Assembly (NCBI RefSeq): GCF_001870225.1
Contig: NZ_CP017675.1
Location: 2,628,561 to 2,690,940 of the forward strand
DNA: 62,380 nt
From: Gloeomargarita lithophora Alchichica-D10
Lineage (GTDB): Bacteria; Cyanobacteriota; Cyanobacteriia; Gloeomargaritales; Gloeomargaritaceae
Direction: 5' to 3'
The notes under the pieces were generated by a model that saw nothing but the letters and a program-made list of their open reading frames with translations, was not told the origin of the DNA and ran no database searches. Position 1 is the stretch's first letter. Each line of letters opens with the position of its first letter. Below, piece after piece: positions 9,616 to 18,547 of this stretch. Position numbers and translations under genes: made by a program.

Positions 9616-10745
9616 TCCGGGGGCACAATCGCCCGGACTGGGTGCGGGCTTGGGGGGAGCAGGTGCGGAGGCACCGTCCTGAGTTGGTCTGCGTGTTGGG
9701 GTTTACGGAAACGGCCTTGATTCCCGGCATTTCGGCGGCGGGTGCCACACCAGCCTCCCGGCGTACCACGGCGGCGGCGGATGGGGAATTTCTCCTGCGA
9801 GGAGTGCAACCCCAGCCGGTTTATCCCTTGCCGCCTTTGATTCAAGGGGCTTCGCCGGTGTATATTTCCCATGCGATTGTGCGGACATTAGATATACCCA
9901 TAACCCTGGTGAATACGGGTTTGCCGGTGCCCCTGTCGGTTCCAGCGGTGCATCTGGGTGAGACCCCGGCGCGCTGTGTGAGTACCGGGCGAGCGATGGA
10001 CTTGACCACCGTCCACCAGCTTTGGCAGAGGGGTTGGGACTGGGGAAAATCGTTGCTTATATCTAAACATACGTCTAAACAAAAGCATTACTATATTTTG
10101 GGGGAATGCGTGGTGGGGGGCACGACCACGGCGTTGGCGGTACTCACGGGGTTGGGGTATCGGGCGCGGGGGCGGGTGAGTAGTAGCCATCCCCAGGGCA
10201 ACCACGCCCAAAAATGGCAGGTGGTGCAGAGCGGGTTAGGTCGGGCGGGAACATTGACCAACCCCTGGGTGGTTCTGGCCGCCGTGGGTGACCCGATGCA
10301 GGTGGTCGTGGCGGCAATTACCCTGGCGATCCATAGAGACGTACCGATTTTATTGGCCGGGGGAACGCAGATGCTGGCGGTGTGGGCGGTAATCCAGGCG
10401 ATTGCTGACCACGAAGGTTTGCCCTGGCATCCCGAACGGGTGCTGGTGGGCACCACCGGCTGGGTGGTCAAGGATGGCAGCGCCCAAGTGGTGGCCTTGG
10501 CGGAGGATTTGGGGGCACCCTTGGCAACAGCGGCTCTGGATTTTAGCCATTCCCAGTACAAAGTATTACAGGTATATGAACGAGGCTTTGTCAAAGAAGG
10601 AGTCGCCGCCGGGGGTTGTGCCTTGGCCGCCCATTGGTATCAGGGTTGGGGAAATGCACAGGTCTTACGGGCGGTGGAAGGGTTACTTACTGCTTCAGGG
10701 CATCCCCCAGACGTTCCAGAGCCAGATTTACCTCCCCTTCGGTAA
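9612..10745 (+). CDS. CobT-like nicotinate-nucleotide phosphoribosyltransferase homologue (TIGR00303 type)
   Basis: The 377-residue product resembles the cyanobacterial and archaeal branch of nicotinate-nucleotide:dimethylbenzimidazole phosphoribosyltransferases (cobalamin lower-ligand activation). Segments such as 'VVGGTTTALAVLTGLGY', 'VAAITLAIHRDVPILLAGGTQM' and the C-terminal 'FVKEGVAAGGCALAA' support the family. The start is a GTG in a 4-base overlap with the DUF2232 stop. The 3' end runs 59 bases into the convergent argD gene. The true base substrate is uncertain, since many cyanobacteria make pseudocobalamin with adenine. No other cobalamin gene or riboswitch was seen nearby. Confidence 0.75.
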   Translation: MIRGHNRPDWVRAWGEQVRRHRPELVCVLGFTETALIPGISAAGATPASRRTTAAADGEFLLRGVQPQPVYPLPPLIQGASPVYISHAIVRTLDIPITLVNTGLPVPLSVPAVHLGETPARCVSTGRAMDLTTVHQLWQRGWDWGKSLLISKHTSKQKHYYILGECVVGGTTTALAVLTGLGYRARGRVSSSHPQGNHAQKWQVVQSGLGRAGTLTNPWVVLAAVGDPMQVVVAAITLAIHRDVPILLAGGTQMLAVWAVIQAIADHEGLPWHPERVLVGTTGWVVKDGSAQVVALAEDLGAPLATAALDFSHSQYKVLQVYERGFVKEGVAAGGCALAAHWYQGWGNAQVLRAVEGLLTASGHPPDVPEPDLPPLR

Positions 10746-11892
10746 CAATCAAAGGCGGCACAAACCGGATCACCTGCGGGCCGGCGGGCACCAGCAGTAA
10801 GCCCTTGGCGATTGCCCGTTGGACAATATCCCCCGCTTGGAACGGTGCGGACGGGCGCAACACCAACCCTTGCAACAAGCCCCAGCCCCGCACCTCCTGG
10901 AACCAATCGGGGTGCGCCGTGACCCATTCATTTAACCCCTGGTGTAACTGTTCCCCCCGTTGTTGCACCTGGCTGAGCAGGTCAAGTTCCAAGATGGCCT
11001 GACCCACGGTTAAGGCCGCCCGACAGGCCAAGGGATTGCCCCCGTAGGTACTGGCATGGTCGCCGGGTTGGAATAAACTGTACTGCTCTTTACACAACAC
11101 CGCCCCGATGGGAATCCCCCCGCCTAGCCCCTTAGCAGAGGAAAAAATATCCGGTTCAATCCCCAGGCGTTCGTACCCCCACCAACGACCCGTGCGCCCC
11201 ATGCCGGACTGGACTTCATCTAAAATCAGCAAAATCCCCCGTTCGTCACACAAGCGGCGCACCCCTTGGAAGTAGTCCCATTCTCCCGGACGCACGCCCC
11301 CTTCCCCTTGAATGGGTTCGAGCAAAATCGCCGCCACCTGCTCCAGTTCTAAGACCGTCTTGGTTAATGCAGTCAAGTCGTTATAGGGCACATAAACAAA
11401 CCCCGGCACCAGGGGGTCAAAATGCTTTTGGTACTTGGGTTGGCCGGTGGCGGTCAGGGTGGCTAACGTCCGGCCATGGAAACTGGCTTGGGCGGTGATA
11501 ATTACCGGTTGTTCATAACCTTTAACGGTATGGGCATATTTGCGGGCTAATTTAATCGCCCCCTCGTTGGCCTCCGCCCCAGAATTGGCAAAAAACACCC
11601 GGTCTGCACCGGAATGGCGGGTGAGAAATGCCGCCAGTTCCGCCTGCAAAGGAATGTGATAAAGATTGGAAACATGGTGCAACTGCTGGATTTGGTCGCT
11701 CATCGCCTGCACCAACCGGGGATGGGCGTGCCCCAGGGAACAGGTGGCAATCCCCGCCACAAAGTCCAGATATTCCCGCCCCTGGTCATCCCACACCCGA
11801 CAGCCCGCCCCCCGCACCAAGGTCACCGGAAAACGGTTGTAGGTCGGCATCAAAGCTGGCGTGGCCGGGGGGGATTCCAGAAGGGTGGTCAT
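10687..11892 (-). CDS. argD: Acetylornithine aminotransferase
   Basis: Class III PLP aminotransferase that makes N-acetylornithine in arginine synthesis. The product has 401 residues. Motifs include 'FANSGAEANEGAIKLAR', 'EPIQGEGGVRP', 'LLILDEVQSGMGRTG' and the PLP lysine in 'SSAKGLGGGIPIGA'. The last 59 bases overlap the 3' end of the convergent CobT-like gene. Related aminotransferases (GabT, AstC) share the fold, but this architecture and length fit ArgD best. Confidence 0.92.
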   Translation of the reverse strand: MTTLLESPPATPALMPTYNRFPVTLVRGAGCRVWDDQGREYLDFVAGIATCSLGHAHPRLVQAMSDQIQQLHHVSNLYHIPLQAELAAFLTRHSGADRVFFANSGAEANEGAIKLARKYAHTVKGYEQPVIITAQASFHGRTLATLTATGQPKYQKHFDPLVPGFVYVPYNDLTALTKTVLELEQVAAILLEPIQGEGGVRPGEWDYFQGVRRLCDERGILLILDEVQSGMGRTGRWWGYERLGIEPDIFSSAKGLGGGIPIGAVLCKEQYSLFQPGDHASTYGGNPLACRAALTVGQAILELDLLSQVQQRGEQLHQGLNEWVTAHPDWFQEVRGWGLLQGLVLRPSAPFQAGDIVQRAIAKGLLLVPAGPQVIRFVPPLIVTEGEVNLALERLGDALKQ

Positions 11893-12015
11893 GGCTAGGG
11901 AAAATAAAAGTTTTGCCTATGGTAGCAGATCGGTTCTAGGCTACTTCCTGGGAAACCTTTAGCATATTCAATCGTTAAAATAGGTTAGGACACTTCTAAA
12001 AATAAGTCGCAGGGG

Positions 12016-13143
12016 CTAAATCGTCTCCGGCTGACGGACTCCCTGGGGCGGGGGTTGCCAATGCTCCTGATCCACGGGGAACGATGGGTCAAGGCCAATC
12101 ACCCGGAGGGCAGTTGCGGGTAAATTCACCTGCACCCGTTCGCCAATATGCAAGCCACCCCCGGCCTGGCGCACCTGGAGGCCAATTCCCCCTGGTAGTT
12201 GCACCCGATAGCGGGTATCCAAACCCAAGTAGTCCGCCTGGGTAATCAACGCCGAGGGTTCCGTGGGGGTGGCGGGCTGGAGTTGCACCTGTTCCGGGCG
12301 GATCACCAGGGTTACCTCGGCTCCCATACTGAGATTCCCACCCGGATGATGCACCCGCACCTGCTGGTCATTGCTCAAACGCACCTGCACCCAAGGGGAA
12401 CCCGGTGCCACCACCTGACCGGTGAGGAAATTGGATTCACCAATAAAATCCGCCACAAAATAACAGGCGGGTTGTTCATACACTTCCTGGGGAGAACCCA
12501 CCTGCAATATCCGCCCCCCCTGCATCACGGCCAGACGATTGGACAGGGTAAGGGCTTCCTCCTGGTCGTGGGTGACGTAGAGAAATGTCAATCCCAACTG
12601 CTGTTGCATCTGCTTTAATTCACCCTGCATCTGCTTGCGAAGTTTGAGGTCTAAGGCTCCCAGGGGTTCATCCAGCAATAGCACCTGGGGTTTTTGGATC
12701 AATGCCCGTGCCAAGGCCACCCGTTGTTGTTGGCCGCCGGAGAGTTCCCGGGGGGTGCGGTGTGCCAAGCCATCCAAACGCACCAAGGCCAGCATTTCCC
12801 CCACCTGGGAGCGGATTTCCCCCCGACTCACCCCCTTGAGTTCCAACCCAAAGCTGATATTGCGGGCGACGTTCAAGTGGGGAAACAGGGCGTAGTTTTG
12901 AAACACCGTATGTACCGGGCGTTGAAAGGGGGGCAGTCCGATCAAAGACCGTTCCCCCAGGCGAATGTCCCCCGCATCCGGGGTTTCAAACCCAGCAATC
13001 AAGCGCAGGGTGGTGGTTTTGCCGCAACCGGAAGGCCCCAGCAGGGCAAAAAATTCCCCCGCCTGAATCTCCAGGTTGATCCCCGCCACCGCAGAGCGGG
13101 GTTCCCGGCCATAGGTTTTCCACACCTGGGTCAAGGTCAGCAT
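12016..13143 (-). CDS. potA: Polyamine ABC transporter ATP-binding protein PotA
   Basis: The 375-residue ATPase of a spermidine/putrescine importer. Walker A is 'GPSGCGKTT' (near residue 38), the ABC signature 'LSGGQQQRVALARAL', and Walker B 'VLLLDEPLGALDL'. The C-terminal third (from about residue 235) is the TOBE-type regulatory domain of CUT1/Pot ATPases. It is the last gene of the potC-potD-potA unit; its ATG shares one base with the potD stop (TGATG). Iron or maltose ATPases look alike, so the assignment leans on the neighbours. Confidence 0.88.
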   Translation of the reverse strand: MLTLTQVWKTYGREPRSAVAGINLEIQAGEFFALLGPSGCGKTTTLRLIAGFETPDAGDIRLGERSLIGLPPFQRPVHTVFQNYALFPHLNVARNISFGLELKGVSRGEIRSQVGEMLALVRLDGLAHRTPRELSGGQQQRVALARALIQKPQVLLLDEPLGALDLKLRKQMQGELKQMQQQLGLTFLYVTHDQEEALTLSNRLAVMQGGRILQVGSPQEVYEQPACYFVADFIGESNFLTGQVVAPGSPWVQVRLSNDQQVRVHHPGGNLSMGAEVTLVIRPEQVQLQPATPTEPSALITQADYLGLDTRYRVQLPGGIGLQVRQAGGGLHIGERVQVNLPATALRVIGLDPSFPVDQEHWQPPPQGVRQPETI

Positions 13144-14231
13144 CAGCCTTTGCCCACCCGCAGTTTGATTTCATTCCAGGCCGCATCGTAGAGCTTTAAG
13201 GCCGCCGGGGGCACATCCCGCAGAATTTGCAATTTGGCGAGCACCGCCGGGGGTGGGTAAATGGCGGGATTGTTCAAATCCTCTGCCTGGATGAGTTTGT
13301 CCTGGATGGCGGTGCGATTGGGGGTGGCATAGCGGGTGTAGTTGGAAATCTGGGCGGCCACCTGGGGTTCCAGCAGGAAATTAATGAATTTTTGCGCCAA
13401 ATCCACCTGGGGTGCCCCCTTGGGAATGGCCAGATTATCCACCCACAAAATTGCCCCTTCTTGGGGAATGCTGTAGCCCAGGTCGGGGTTTTCCGCCATC
13501 GCCTGAAATACATCGCCACTATTTTCCAAGGTCAGCACCACCTCCCCCTGGTTGAGCAATTCCTCACCCGTATCCGGGGCAAAGGCCACGATATTGCCCT
13601 TGTGTTGGATCAGCCAGTCCCGCGCCCGGTTAATCTCCCTGGCCTCGGTGGTATTGGGGTCTAAACCCAGGGCAATCAACACCGCCCCCAGGGTCGCCCG
13701 GGATTCCTCCTGCCAGGCCACCCGGTACTGGGGGTCAAACATGGCCTGCCAACTGTCAATGGGTCGGCCAATTTTTTTCTGGTTGTAGCCAATCCCTTGG
13801 GTACCCCACTGGTAGGGCATACTGTAGCGGTTGCCCGGGTCGTAGGAGGGGTCACGAAATTTTGCCTCCAGATGCACCTGGTTGGGAATTTGGGCTGGCT
13901 CCAGGGGCACGAGCATCTCCTCGCTGATCATGCGTGCCACCAGATAATCCGAGGGGAAAATCACGTCATAGCCCGGATTGCCCGGTTTCAGCTTGGCGTA
14001 GAGGGTATCGGGGCTATCAAAGGTGTCGTATTTGATTTGCACATTGAACTTTTTCTCAAAGTCCGTCAACGCCTCAGGAGCGATATAGGTCGCCCAATTG
14101 TAAATACTCAAGGTCGCCGCAGGCGGGGTTTGCGCCGGAGGAGTATTCAACACCCCGCACCCCAGGGGAAGCCAGACCGCCACCCCAAACGCCACCCACC
14201 ATGCCCACCACCGTCGCCACGAAGATTTCAT
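13143..14231 (-). CDS. potD: Polyamine ABC transporter substrate-binding lipoprotein PotD
   Basis: Extracytoplasmic binding protein for spermidine/putrescine, about 362 residues. It begins with a basic stretch and hydrophobic segment ending in the lipobox 'LPLGC' (Cys25), so it is likely membrane-anchored by lipid. The mature part opens with 'LSIYNWATYIAPEAL' and has 'YDTFDSPDTLYAKL', both characteristic of PotD/PotF. The ATG at 14231 forms an ATGA overlap with the potC stop; the GTG at 14240 is a less likely start. Confidence 0.9.
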   Translation of the reverse strand: MKSSWRRWWAWWVAFGVAVWLPLGCGVLNTPPAQTPPAATLSIYNWATYIAPEALTDFEKKFNVQIKYDTFDSPDTLYAKLKPGNPGYDVIFPSDYLVARMISEEMLVPLEPAQIPNQVHLEAKFRDPSYDPGNRYSMPYQWGTQGIGYNQKKIGRPIDSWQAMFDPQYRVAWQEESRATLGAVLIALGLDPNTTEAREINRARDWLIQHKGNIVAFAPDTGEELLNQGEVVLTLENSGDVFQAMAENPDLGYSIPQEGAILWVDNLAIPKGAPQVDLAQKFINFLLEPQVAAQISNYTRYATPNRTAIQDKLIQAEDLNNPAIYPPPAVLAKLQILRDVPPAALKLYDAAWNEIKLRVGKG

Positions 14232-15028
14232 GCCTGCCACTCCTTACGACCTGGATTCCCCCGTTCTCCCTGCATCCACCAGGCCAACAACACCAAAAGC
14301 GTCGAAGCCAGCAACATCAGGGTGGAAATGGCATTGATGGCGGGAGTTACTGAAAATTTAATCATGCCATAGACAAATACTGGTAGCGTAGTTGCGCCCA
14401 CCCCTGCTGTAAAAAAAGTCACCACAAAGTCATCCAGCGATAAAGTAAACACCAACAACGCCCCACTCAGCACCGCCGGGGTCAACCAGGGCAAGGTAAT
14501 CCGCCCCAAGGTCTGCCAGCGATTGGCCCCCAAATCCATCGCCGCTGTCTCCCAGTCGGGGTCTAATTCCACCAAGCGCGCCCGCACCACCAAAGTGACA
14601 AAAGAAATCGCAAAGGTAATATGCCCGATGGTCACCGTGGTCAGCCCCAGGGTTAAGTTCCCGCCCCCCCAGGCGTGCCAGAGGCGAAATACCCCATTAA
14701 AAAACACCAACAAAGACACCCCCTGGGCAATCTCCGGGATCACCAAAGGCAGTAAAACCAACGCCTCAATCCCCGCCCGCCCCGGCCAGCGCACCCGGTC
14801 TAACCCCAGGGCCAAGGCCGTCCCCAAAGCCGTTGCCACCCCCGTGGTCACCACCGCCACCACCAGGCTATTGCCCAGGGCTTGGGTAACCCCATAGCCG
14901 CCAAAACCCACGGTTTCCGGGAACGCCCCCCCACCGCCGGTGAGCAACACCCGATACCAGTCCCAGGTGAACCCCTGCCAAACCCCAGTAAAGCGAGAAT
15001 TATTAAACGAATACCCCACCAGAACCAC
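14228..15028 (-). CDS. potC: Polyamine ABC transporter permease PotC (start uncertain)
   Basis: Inner-membrane permease of the CUT1-like binding-protein-dependent family. The EAA loop is 'ETAAMDLGANRWQTLGRITLPWL'-like around residue 170, in the usual position before the last helices. The first possible GTG (15028) gives 266 residues beginning inside the first membrane helix. In-frame sequence upstream to a stop at 15149-15151 encodes the missing half helix ('RLGALAGLGFIYLPI') but has no ATG, GTG or TTG; an ATC at 15112 follows a GAGGGG site. No potB is adjacent, as the upstream gene is a DUF151 nuclease. Confidence 0.85.
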   Translation of the reverse strand: MVLVGYSFNNSRFTGVWQGFTWDWYRVLLTGGGGAFPETVGFGGYGVTQALGNSLVVAVVTTGVATALGTALALGLDRVRWPGRAGIEALVLLPLVIPEIAQGVSLLVFFNGVFRLWHAWGGGNLTLGLTTVTIGHITFAISFVTLVVRARLVELDPDWETAAMDLGANRWQTLGRITLPWLTPAVLSGALLVFTLSLDDFVVTFFTAGVGATTLPVFVYGMIKFSVTPAINAISTLMLLASTLLVLLAWWMQGERGNPGRKEWQA

Positions 15029-15093
15029 AATCGGCAGGTAAATAAACCCCAGCCCCGCCAGTGCCCCCAGCCTTAGCCCCCGTTTGGGCCACC

Positions 15094-15612
15094 CTAACCC
15101 CGATCCGATGATTCCTGCCCCTCGCTGTGACCCCGCCGCCCCCCAAAATCATCCGGTCGCACCTGGGCGACAAACTCCCGAAACGCTTCCAATTCCGCCT
15201 CATCCGCCTCCCGGTCCACGGGAATCGAAGCATTCGCCACCACCTCCTCCATCACCCAAATGGGCAGGTCGGCTTTGAGAGCCAGGGCAATGGCATCGCT
15301 GGGGCGGGCATCCAACTGGCGCAGTTCTTCGCCCCGGTACAGGTCTAGCACCGCATGAAAAACGTTATCGTGCAGAGAGTGAATCACCACCCGGCGCAAG
15401 GTCACATCCCACAACCCCCACCCATTCAGCATCAGGTCGTGGGTTAAAGGCCGGGGTAAATCCTCCGCTTCTAAAGCACTGATGATGGCCTTGGCTTCCG
15501 CCTGCCCAATCCAAATCGGCAATGCCCGCCGCTCCGTGGTGTCCTTGAGCAATACAATGGGATTGCGGCTCAGGGCATCTAGGGCAATCCCGGCAACCTT
15601 CATCTCAATCAT
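15094..15612 (-). CDS. DUF151 bifunctional nuclease family protein
   Basis: The 172-residue product matches the BFN/DUF151 family, some of whose members have DNase/RNase activity. Typical segments are 'MIEMKVAGIALDALSRNPIV', 'LPIWIGQAEAKAI', 'LDARPSDAIALAL' and the UVR-like acidic C-terminus. The start at ATG 15612 is divergent from ribE. It is first in line with the pot genes (65 bases to the potC GTG), perhaps only by position. Its cellular role in cyanobacteria is unknown to me. Confidence 0.85.
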   Translation of the reverse strand: MIEMKVAGIALDALSRNPIVLLKDTTERRALPIWIGQAEAKAIISALEAEDLPRPLTHDLMLNGWGLWDVTLRRVVIHSLHDNVFHAVLDLYRGEELRQLDARPSDAIALALKADLPIWVMEEVVANASIPVDREADEAELEAFREFVAQVRPDDFGGRRGHSEGQESSDRG

Positions 15613-15696
15613 GCTTGGGTCGTGCCGCCTCTGGGTGAAGATGGATTGGCTCTATTTACTATACTAGGACGGAACCGCCGCTGGGGTGACCCCGCC

Positions 15697-16347
15697 ATGT
15701 TTACCGGGCTGATCCACACCTTAGGGCAAGTGGTGACCCAGACCCAGAACCGGCTGACCATTGCCGCCCCCATGAGCTATTTCCCGGATGTGGCGGTGGG
15801 GGATAGCATTGCCGTAGATGGGGTGTGCCTGACGGTGACGGCCTACGATAGCCAGGGCTTTACGGCGGCCACCTCCCCGGAGACCCGTCAGCGTAGTACC
15901 TTGGGGCAACGGTTGTGGGTGAATTTGGAACCGGCCTTGCGGGTGGGGCAAAAATTGGGGGGGCATTTTGTCAGCGGCCATGTGGATGGGGTGGGCAGTT
16001 TAACCCGTAGTGAGCGGGTGGGTGGGGATTTTTGGGAACTGGATTTTAGTGCGCCCCCGGCGGTGGGTCGGTACCTCATTCCCAAGGGTAGTATCGCAGT
16101 GAATGGGGTGAGTTTGACCATTGCCCAAGTCCTAGGGAATGGGTTGCAAGCGGCGGTGATCCCCCTGACCTACGAAGCCACCAATTTGCACCACCTGCGC
16201 CCCGGCGACCCGGTGAACCTGGAAGCGGATGTGCTGGGGAAATATGTGGAGAAATTCCTCCAACCCGGAGCGACTAACCCAGCCCTGAGTGAGAATTTTT
16301 TAACCCAACACGGGTTTATGGGGTCAGGGTCAAACCTGGTACAGTAG
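15697..16347 (+). CDS. ribE: Riboflavin synthase, alpha subunit
   Basis: Dismutates two molecules of 6,7-dimethyl-8-ribityllumazine to riboflavin. The 216-residue product shows the family's internal duplication of two lumazine-binding domains: 'MFTGLIHTLG' and 'GVCLTVTAY' in the first half, 'GHFVSGHVDGVG' and 'IAVNGVSLTI' in the second. The frame extends upstream to 15622, but only the ATG at 15697 gives the conserved 'MFTG' start. It is followed closely by ppk on the same strand. Confidence 0.95.
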   Translation: MFTGLIHTLGQVVTQTQNRLTIAAPMSYFPDVAVGDSIAVDGVCLTVTAYDSQGFTAATSPETRQRSTLGQRLWVNLEPALRVGQKLGGHFVSGHVDGVGSLTRSERVGGDFWELDFSAPPAVGRYLIPKGSIAVNGVSLTIAQVLGNGLQAAVIPLTYEATNLHHLRPGDPVNLEADVLGKYVEKFLQPGATNPALSENFLTQHGFMGSGSNLVQ

Positions 16348-16373
16348 GGGTGCCGTCTCACCAGGTAACACCG

Positions 16374-18524
16374 ATGAACGACGTTGGCTCCCTCTCCTTG
16401 GCGCATCCCAGCCACTTCATCAACCGGGAAAAAAGCTGGCTGTACTTCAACGACCGGGTACTGCACGAAGCCCTCGACCCCCGTACCCCGCTGTTGGAGC
16501 AGGTGAAATTCCTGGCAATTTTCAGCACCAACCTGGACGAGTACTTCATGGTGCGGATTGATGCCCTGCGGGATCAGGTGGAAGCCAATGTCACCACGCC
16601 CACCCCGGACGGCCTCACGCCCCAGCAACAACTGGATTTGATCAGCACTCACCTGGCACCGGTCATTACCCAACAACACGATTATTTCGCCCAGAACCTG
16701 CGTCCCCGCTTGGCTGAAGCGGGTATCATCATTGCCGATTACCCCACCCTCACCCCGGAGCAACAGGCGTACTTGCACAACGATTTCATGCGCCAGGTGT
16801 TTCCCATCCTCACGCCCCTGGCGGTGGATCCCGGCCATCCCTTTCCCTATATGTCCAATCTGAGTTTGAACCTAGCTGTATTATTACAAGATACTAAAAC
16901 TGGTCAGCACCATTTTGCCCGAGTGAAAGTGCCCACCAAGGCGGCTTCCAACCCCGGCGGTAAGGCTTTGAAGCGGTTTGTCACCCTGCCGGAGCCGTTG
17001 CGTCCCCCCGGTGTGCGCTGGCTGGGGGTGCCCCTGGAGCAGGTGATCGGCTACAATTTAGCGGTGTTGTTCCCCGGCATGGATTTGGTGGGCTGGTACC
17101 CGTTTCGGGTCACTCGCGATGCGGATTTGGCAATCCGGGAAGATGAGGCGGGGGATTTGCTCGCAGAAATTGAAAAAGAGGTGCGGAGCCGCCGCTACGG
17201 TCGGGATGCCACCCGGTTGGAAATTGTCAAGGCAGCCCCGGAGTTGGTGCGGGAAACCCTCACCCAGGGCTTGAATATCCAACTGCCTTGGGTCTATGAA
17301 GTCAATACCCTGCTGAATTTGGGGGATTTGATGGAGTTGGCCTTTTTGCCCTACCCGGAACTGCGGGACTCGGATTGGACACCCGTATTACCGGCTCTGT
17401 TTGAGGAAAAAGCCTACAACGATGCCTACGGGGGGGTGGATTGGTTTAACCTCATCCAACAGGGGGATGTGTTGGTACATCATCCCTACCATTCCTTTGC
17501 CGGGACAGTGGAGCGGTTTATTGCCCAGGCGGCCAAAGACCCGGAGGTACTCGGCATTAAAATGACTTTGTACCGCACCTCCGGGGATTCGCCCATCGTG
17601 CAGTCCTTGATTTTGGCCGCCGAAAATGGTATTCAGGTGGCGGTATTGGTGGAACTGAAAGCCCGTTTTGATGAGGAAAATAATATCCTTTGGGCAAGAC
17701 GTTTGGAGCAGGCGGGTGTCCATGTGGTTTATGGGTTAATCGGCCTAAAAACCCACAGCAAATTGGCCCTGGTGGTGCGCCGGGAAGGGGAAGGGATTCG
17801 GCGTTATATGCACCTGGGCACCGGGAATTACAATTCTAAAACCGCCCGGATTTACACGGATTTGGGGATTTTGACCTGTCGGGATGACCTGGCCGCCGAT
17901 GTGACGGAATTGTTTAATTTCTTGACGGGCTATTCCCGCCAACGCCAGTACCGGCAATTGTTAGTCGCCCCGGTGAATATGCGCGAAGAAATTGTCCGTT
18001 TGATCCGCCAGGAAGCCGACCAAGCGCGCCTCGGACAACCGGCTCGGATTTTTGCCAAGATGAATGCCCTGGCGGACACGGCGATTATTTTAGAACTATA
18101 TCAAGCCGCCCAGGCGGGGGTGGAAATTCGTCTGTTGATTCGGGGGATGTGTACCCTGCGTCCAGGGGTGCCGGGGTTGAGCGAGGGGATTCAGGTGGTG
18201 AGCATTATTGGCCGCTTTTTGGAACATTCCCGGGTGTTTGGGTTCCATAATGGCGGGCAAGAGAATCTGTACATTGGCAGTGCAGACTGGCGCACCCGCA
18301 ACCTGGATCGGCGGGTGGAAGCCCTGACCCCGGTGCTGGATGGGGTGGTGAAACAGCAGTTACAAGAAATTATGGAACTGATGTGGATGGACAACCGCCA
18401 AGCCTGGGATTTGCAACCCGATGGCACCTATATTCAACGCCAGCCCGCCCTGGGTGAAGCGGAACGGGGCTCCCACGCCTTGTTGATGCAAAGAACCTTG
18501 GCGGAGGCGACCCCGGTGGTTTAG
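16374..18524 (+). CDS. ppk: Polyphosphate kinase (PPK1)
   Basis: Builds polyphosphate from ATP by way of a phospho-histidine. The product has about 716 residues from the ATG at 16374; a GTG at 16350 directly after ribE is an alternative start. Domain order is PPK N ('FINREKSWLYFNDRVLHEA'), middle domain, and two PLD-like C domains. The autophosphorylated His is in 'GLKTHSKLALVVRR' (about residue 460), followed by 'MHLGTGNYN'. The second half keeps 'IYIGSADW'-type 'LYIGSADWRTRN'. Confidence 0.96.
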   Translation: MNDVGSLSLAHPSHFINREKSWLYFNDRVLHEALDPRTPLLEQVKFLAIFSTNLDEYFMVRIDALRDQVEANVTTPTPDGLTPQQQLDLISTHLAPVITQQHDYFAQNLRPRLAEAGIIIADYPTLTPEQQAYLHNDFMRQVFPILTPLAVDPGHPFPYMSNLSLNLAVLLQDTKTGQHHFARVKVPTKAASNPGGKALKRFVTLPEPLRPPGVRWLGVPLEQVIGYNLAVLFPGMDLVGWYPFRVTRDADLAIREDEAGDLLAEIEKEVRSRRYGRDATRLEIVKAAPELVRETLTQGLNIQLPWVYEVNTLLNLGDLMELAFLPYPELRDSDWTPVLPALFEEKAYNDAYGGVDWFNLIQQGDVLVHHPYHSFAGTVERFIAQAAKDPEVLGIKMTLYRTSGDSPIVQSLILAAENGIQVAVLVELKARFDEENNILWARRLEQAGVHVVYGLIGLKTHSKLALVVRREGEGIRRYMHLGTGNYNSKTARIYTDLGILTCRDDLAADVTELFNFLTGYSRQRQYRQLLVAPVNMREEIVRLIRQEADQARLGQPARIFAKMNALADTAIILELYQAAQAGVEIRLLIRGMCTLRPGVPGLSEGIQVVSIIGRFLEHSRVFGFHNGGQENLYIGSADWRTRNLDRRVEALTPVLDGVVKQQLQEIMELMWMDNRQAWDLQPDGTYIQRQPALGEAERGSHALLMQRTLAEATPVV

Positions 18525-18547
18525 GGGGCGTAATTTAATTAGCTTAA

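Noticed and set aside
9612-10745. Cobalamin riboswitch near the CobT-like gene
   Set aside because: The gene starts inside the upstream gene by a 4-base overlap, and no B12-box-like sequence was seen ahead of the operon.
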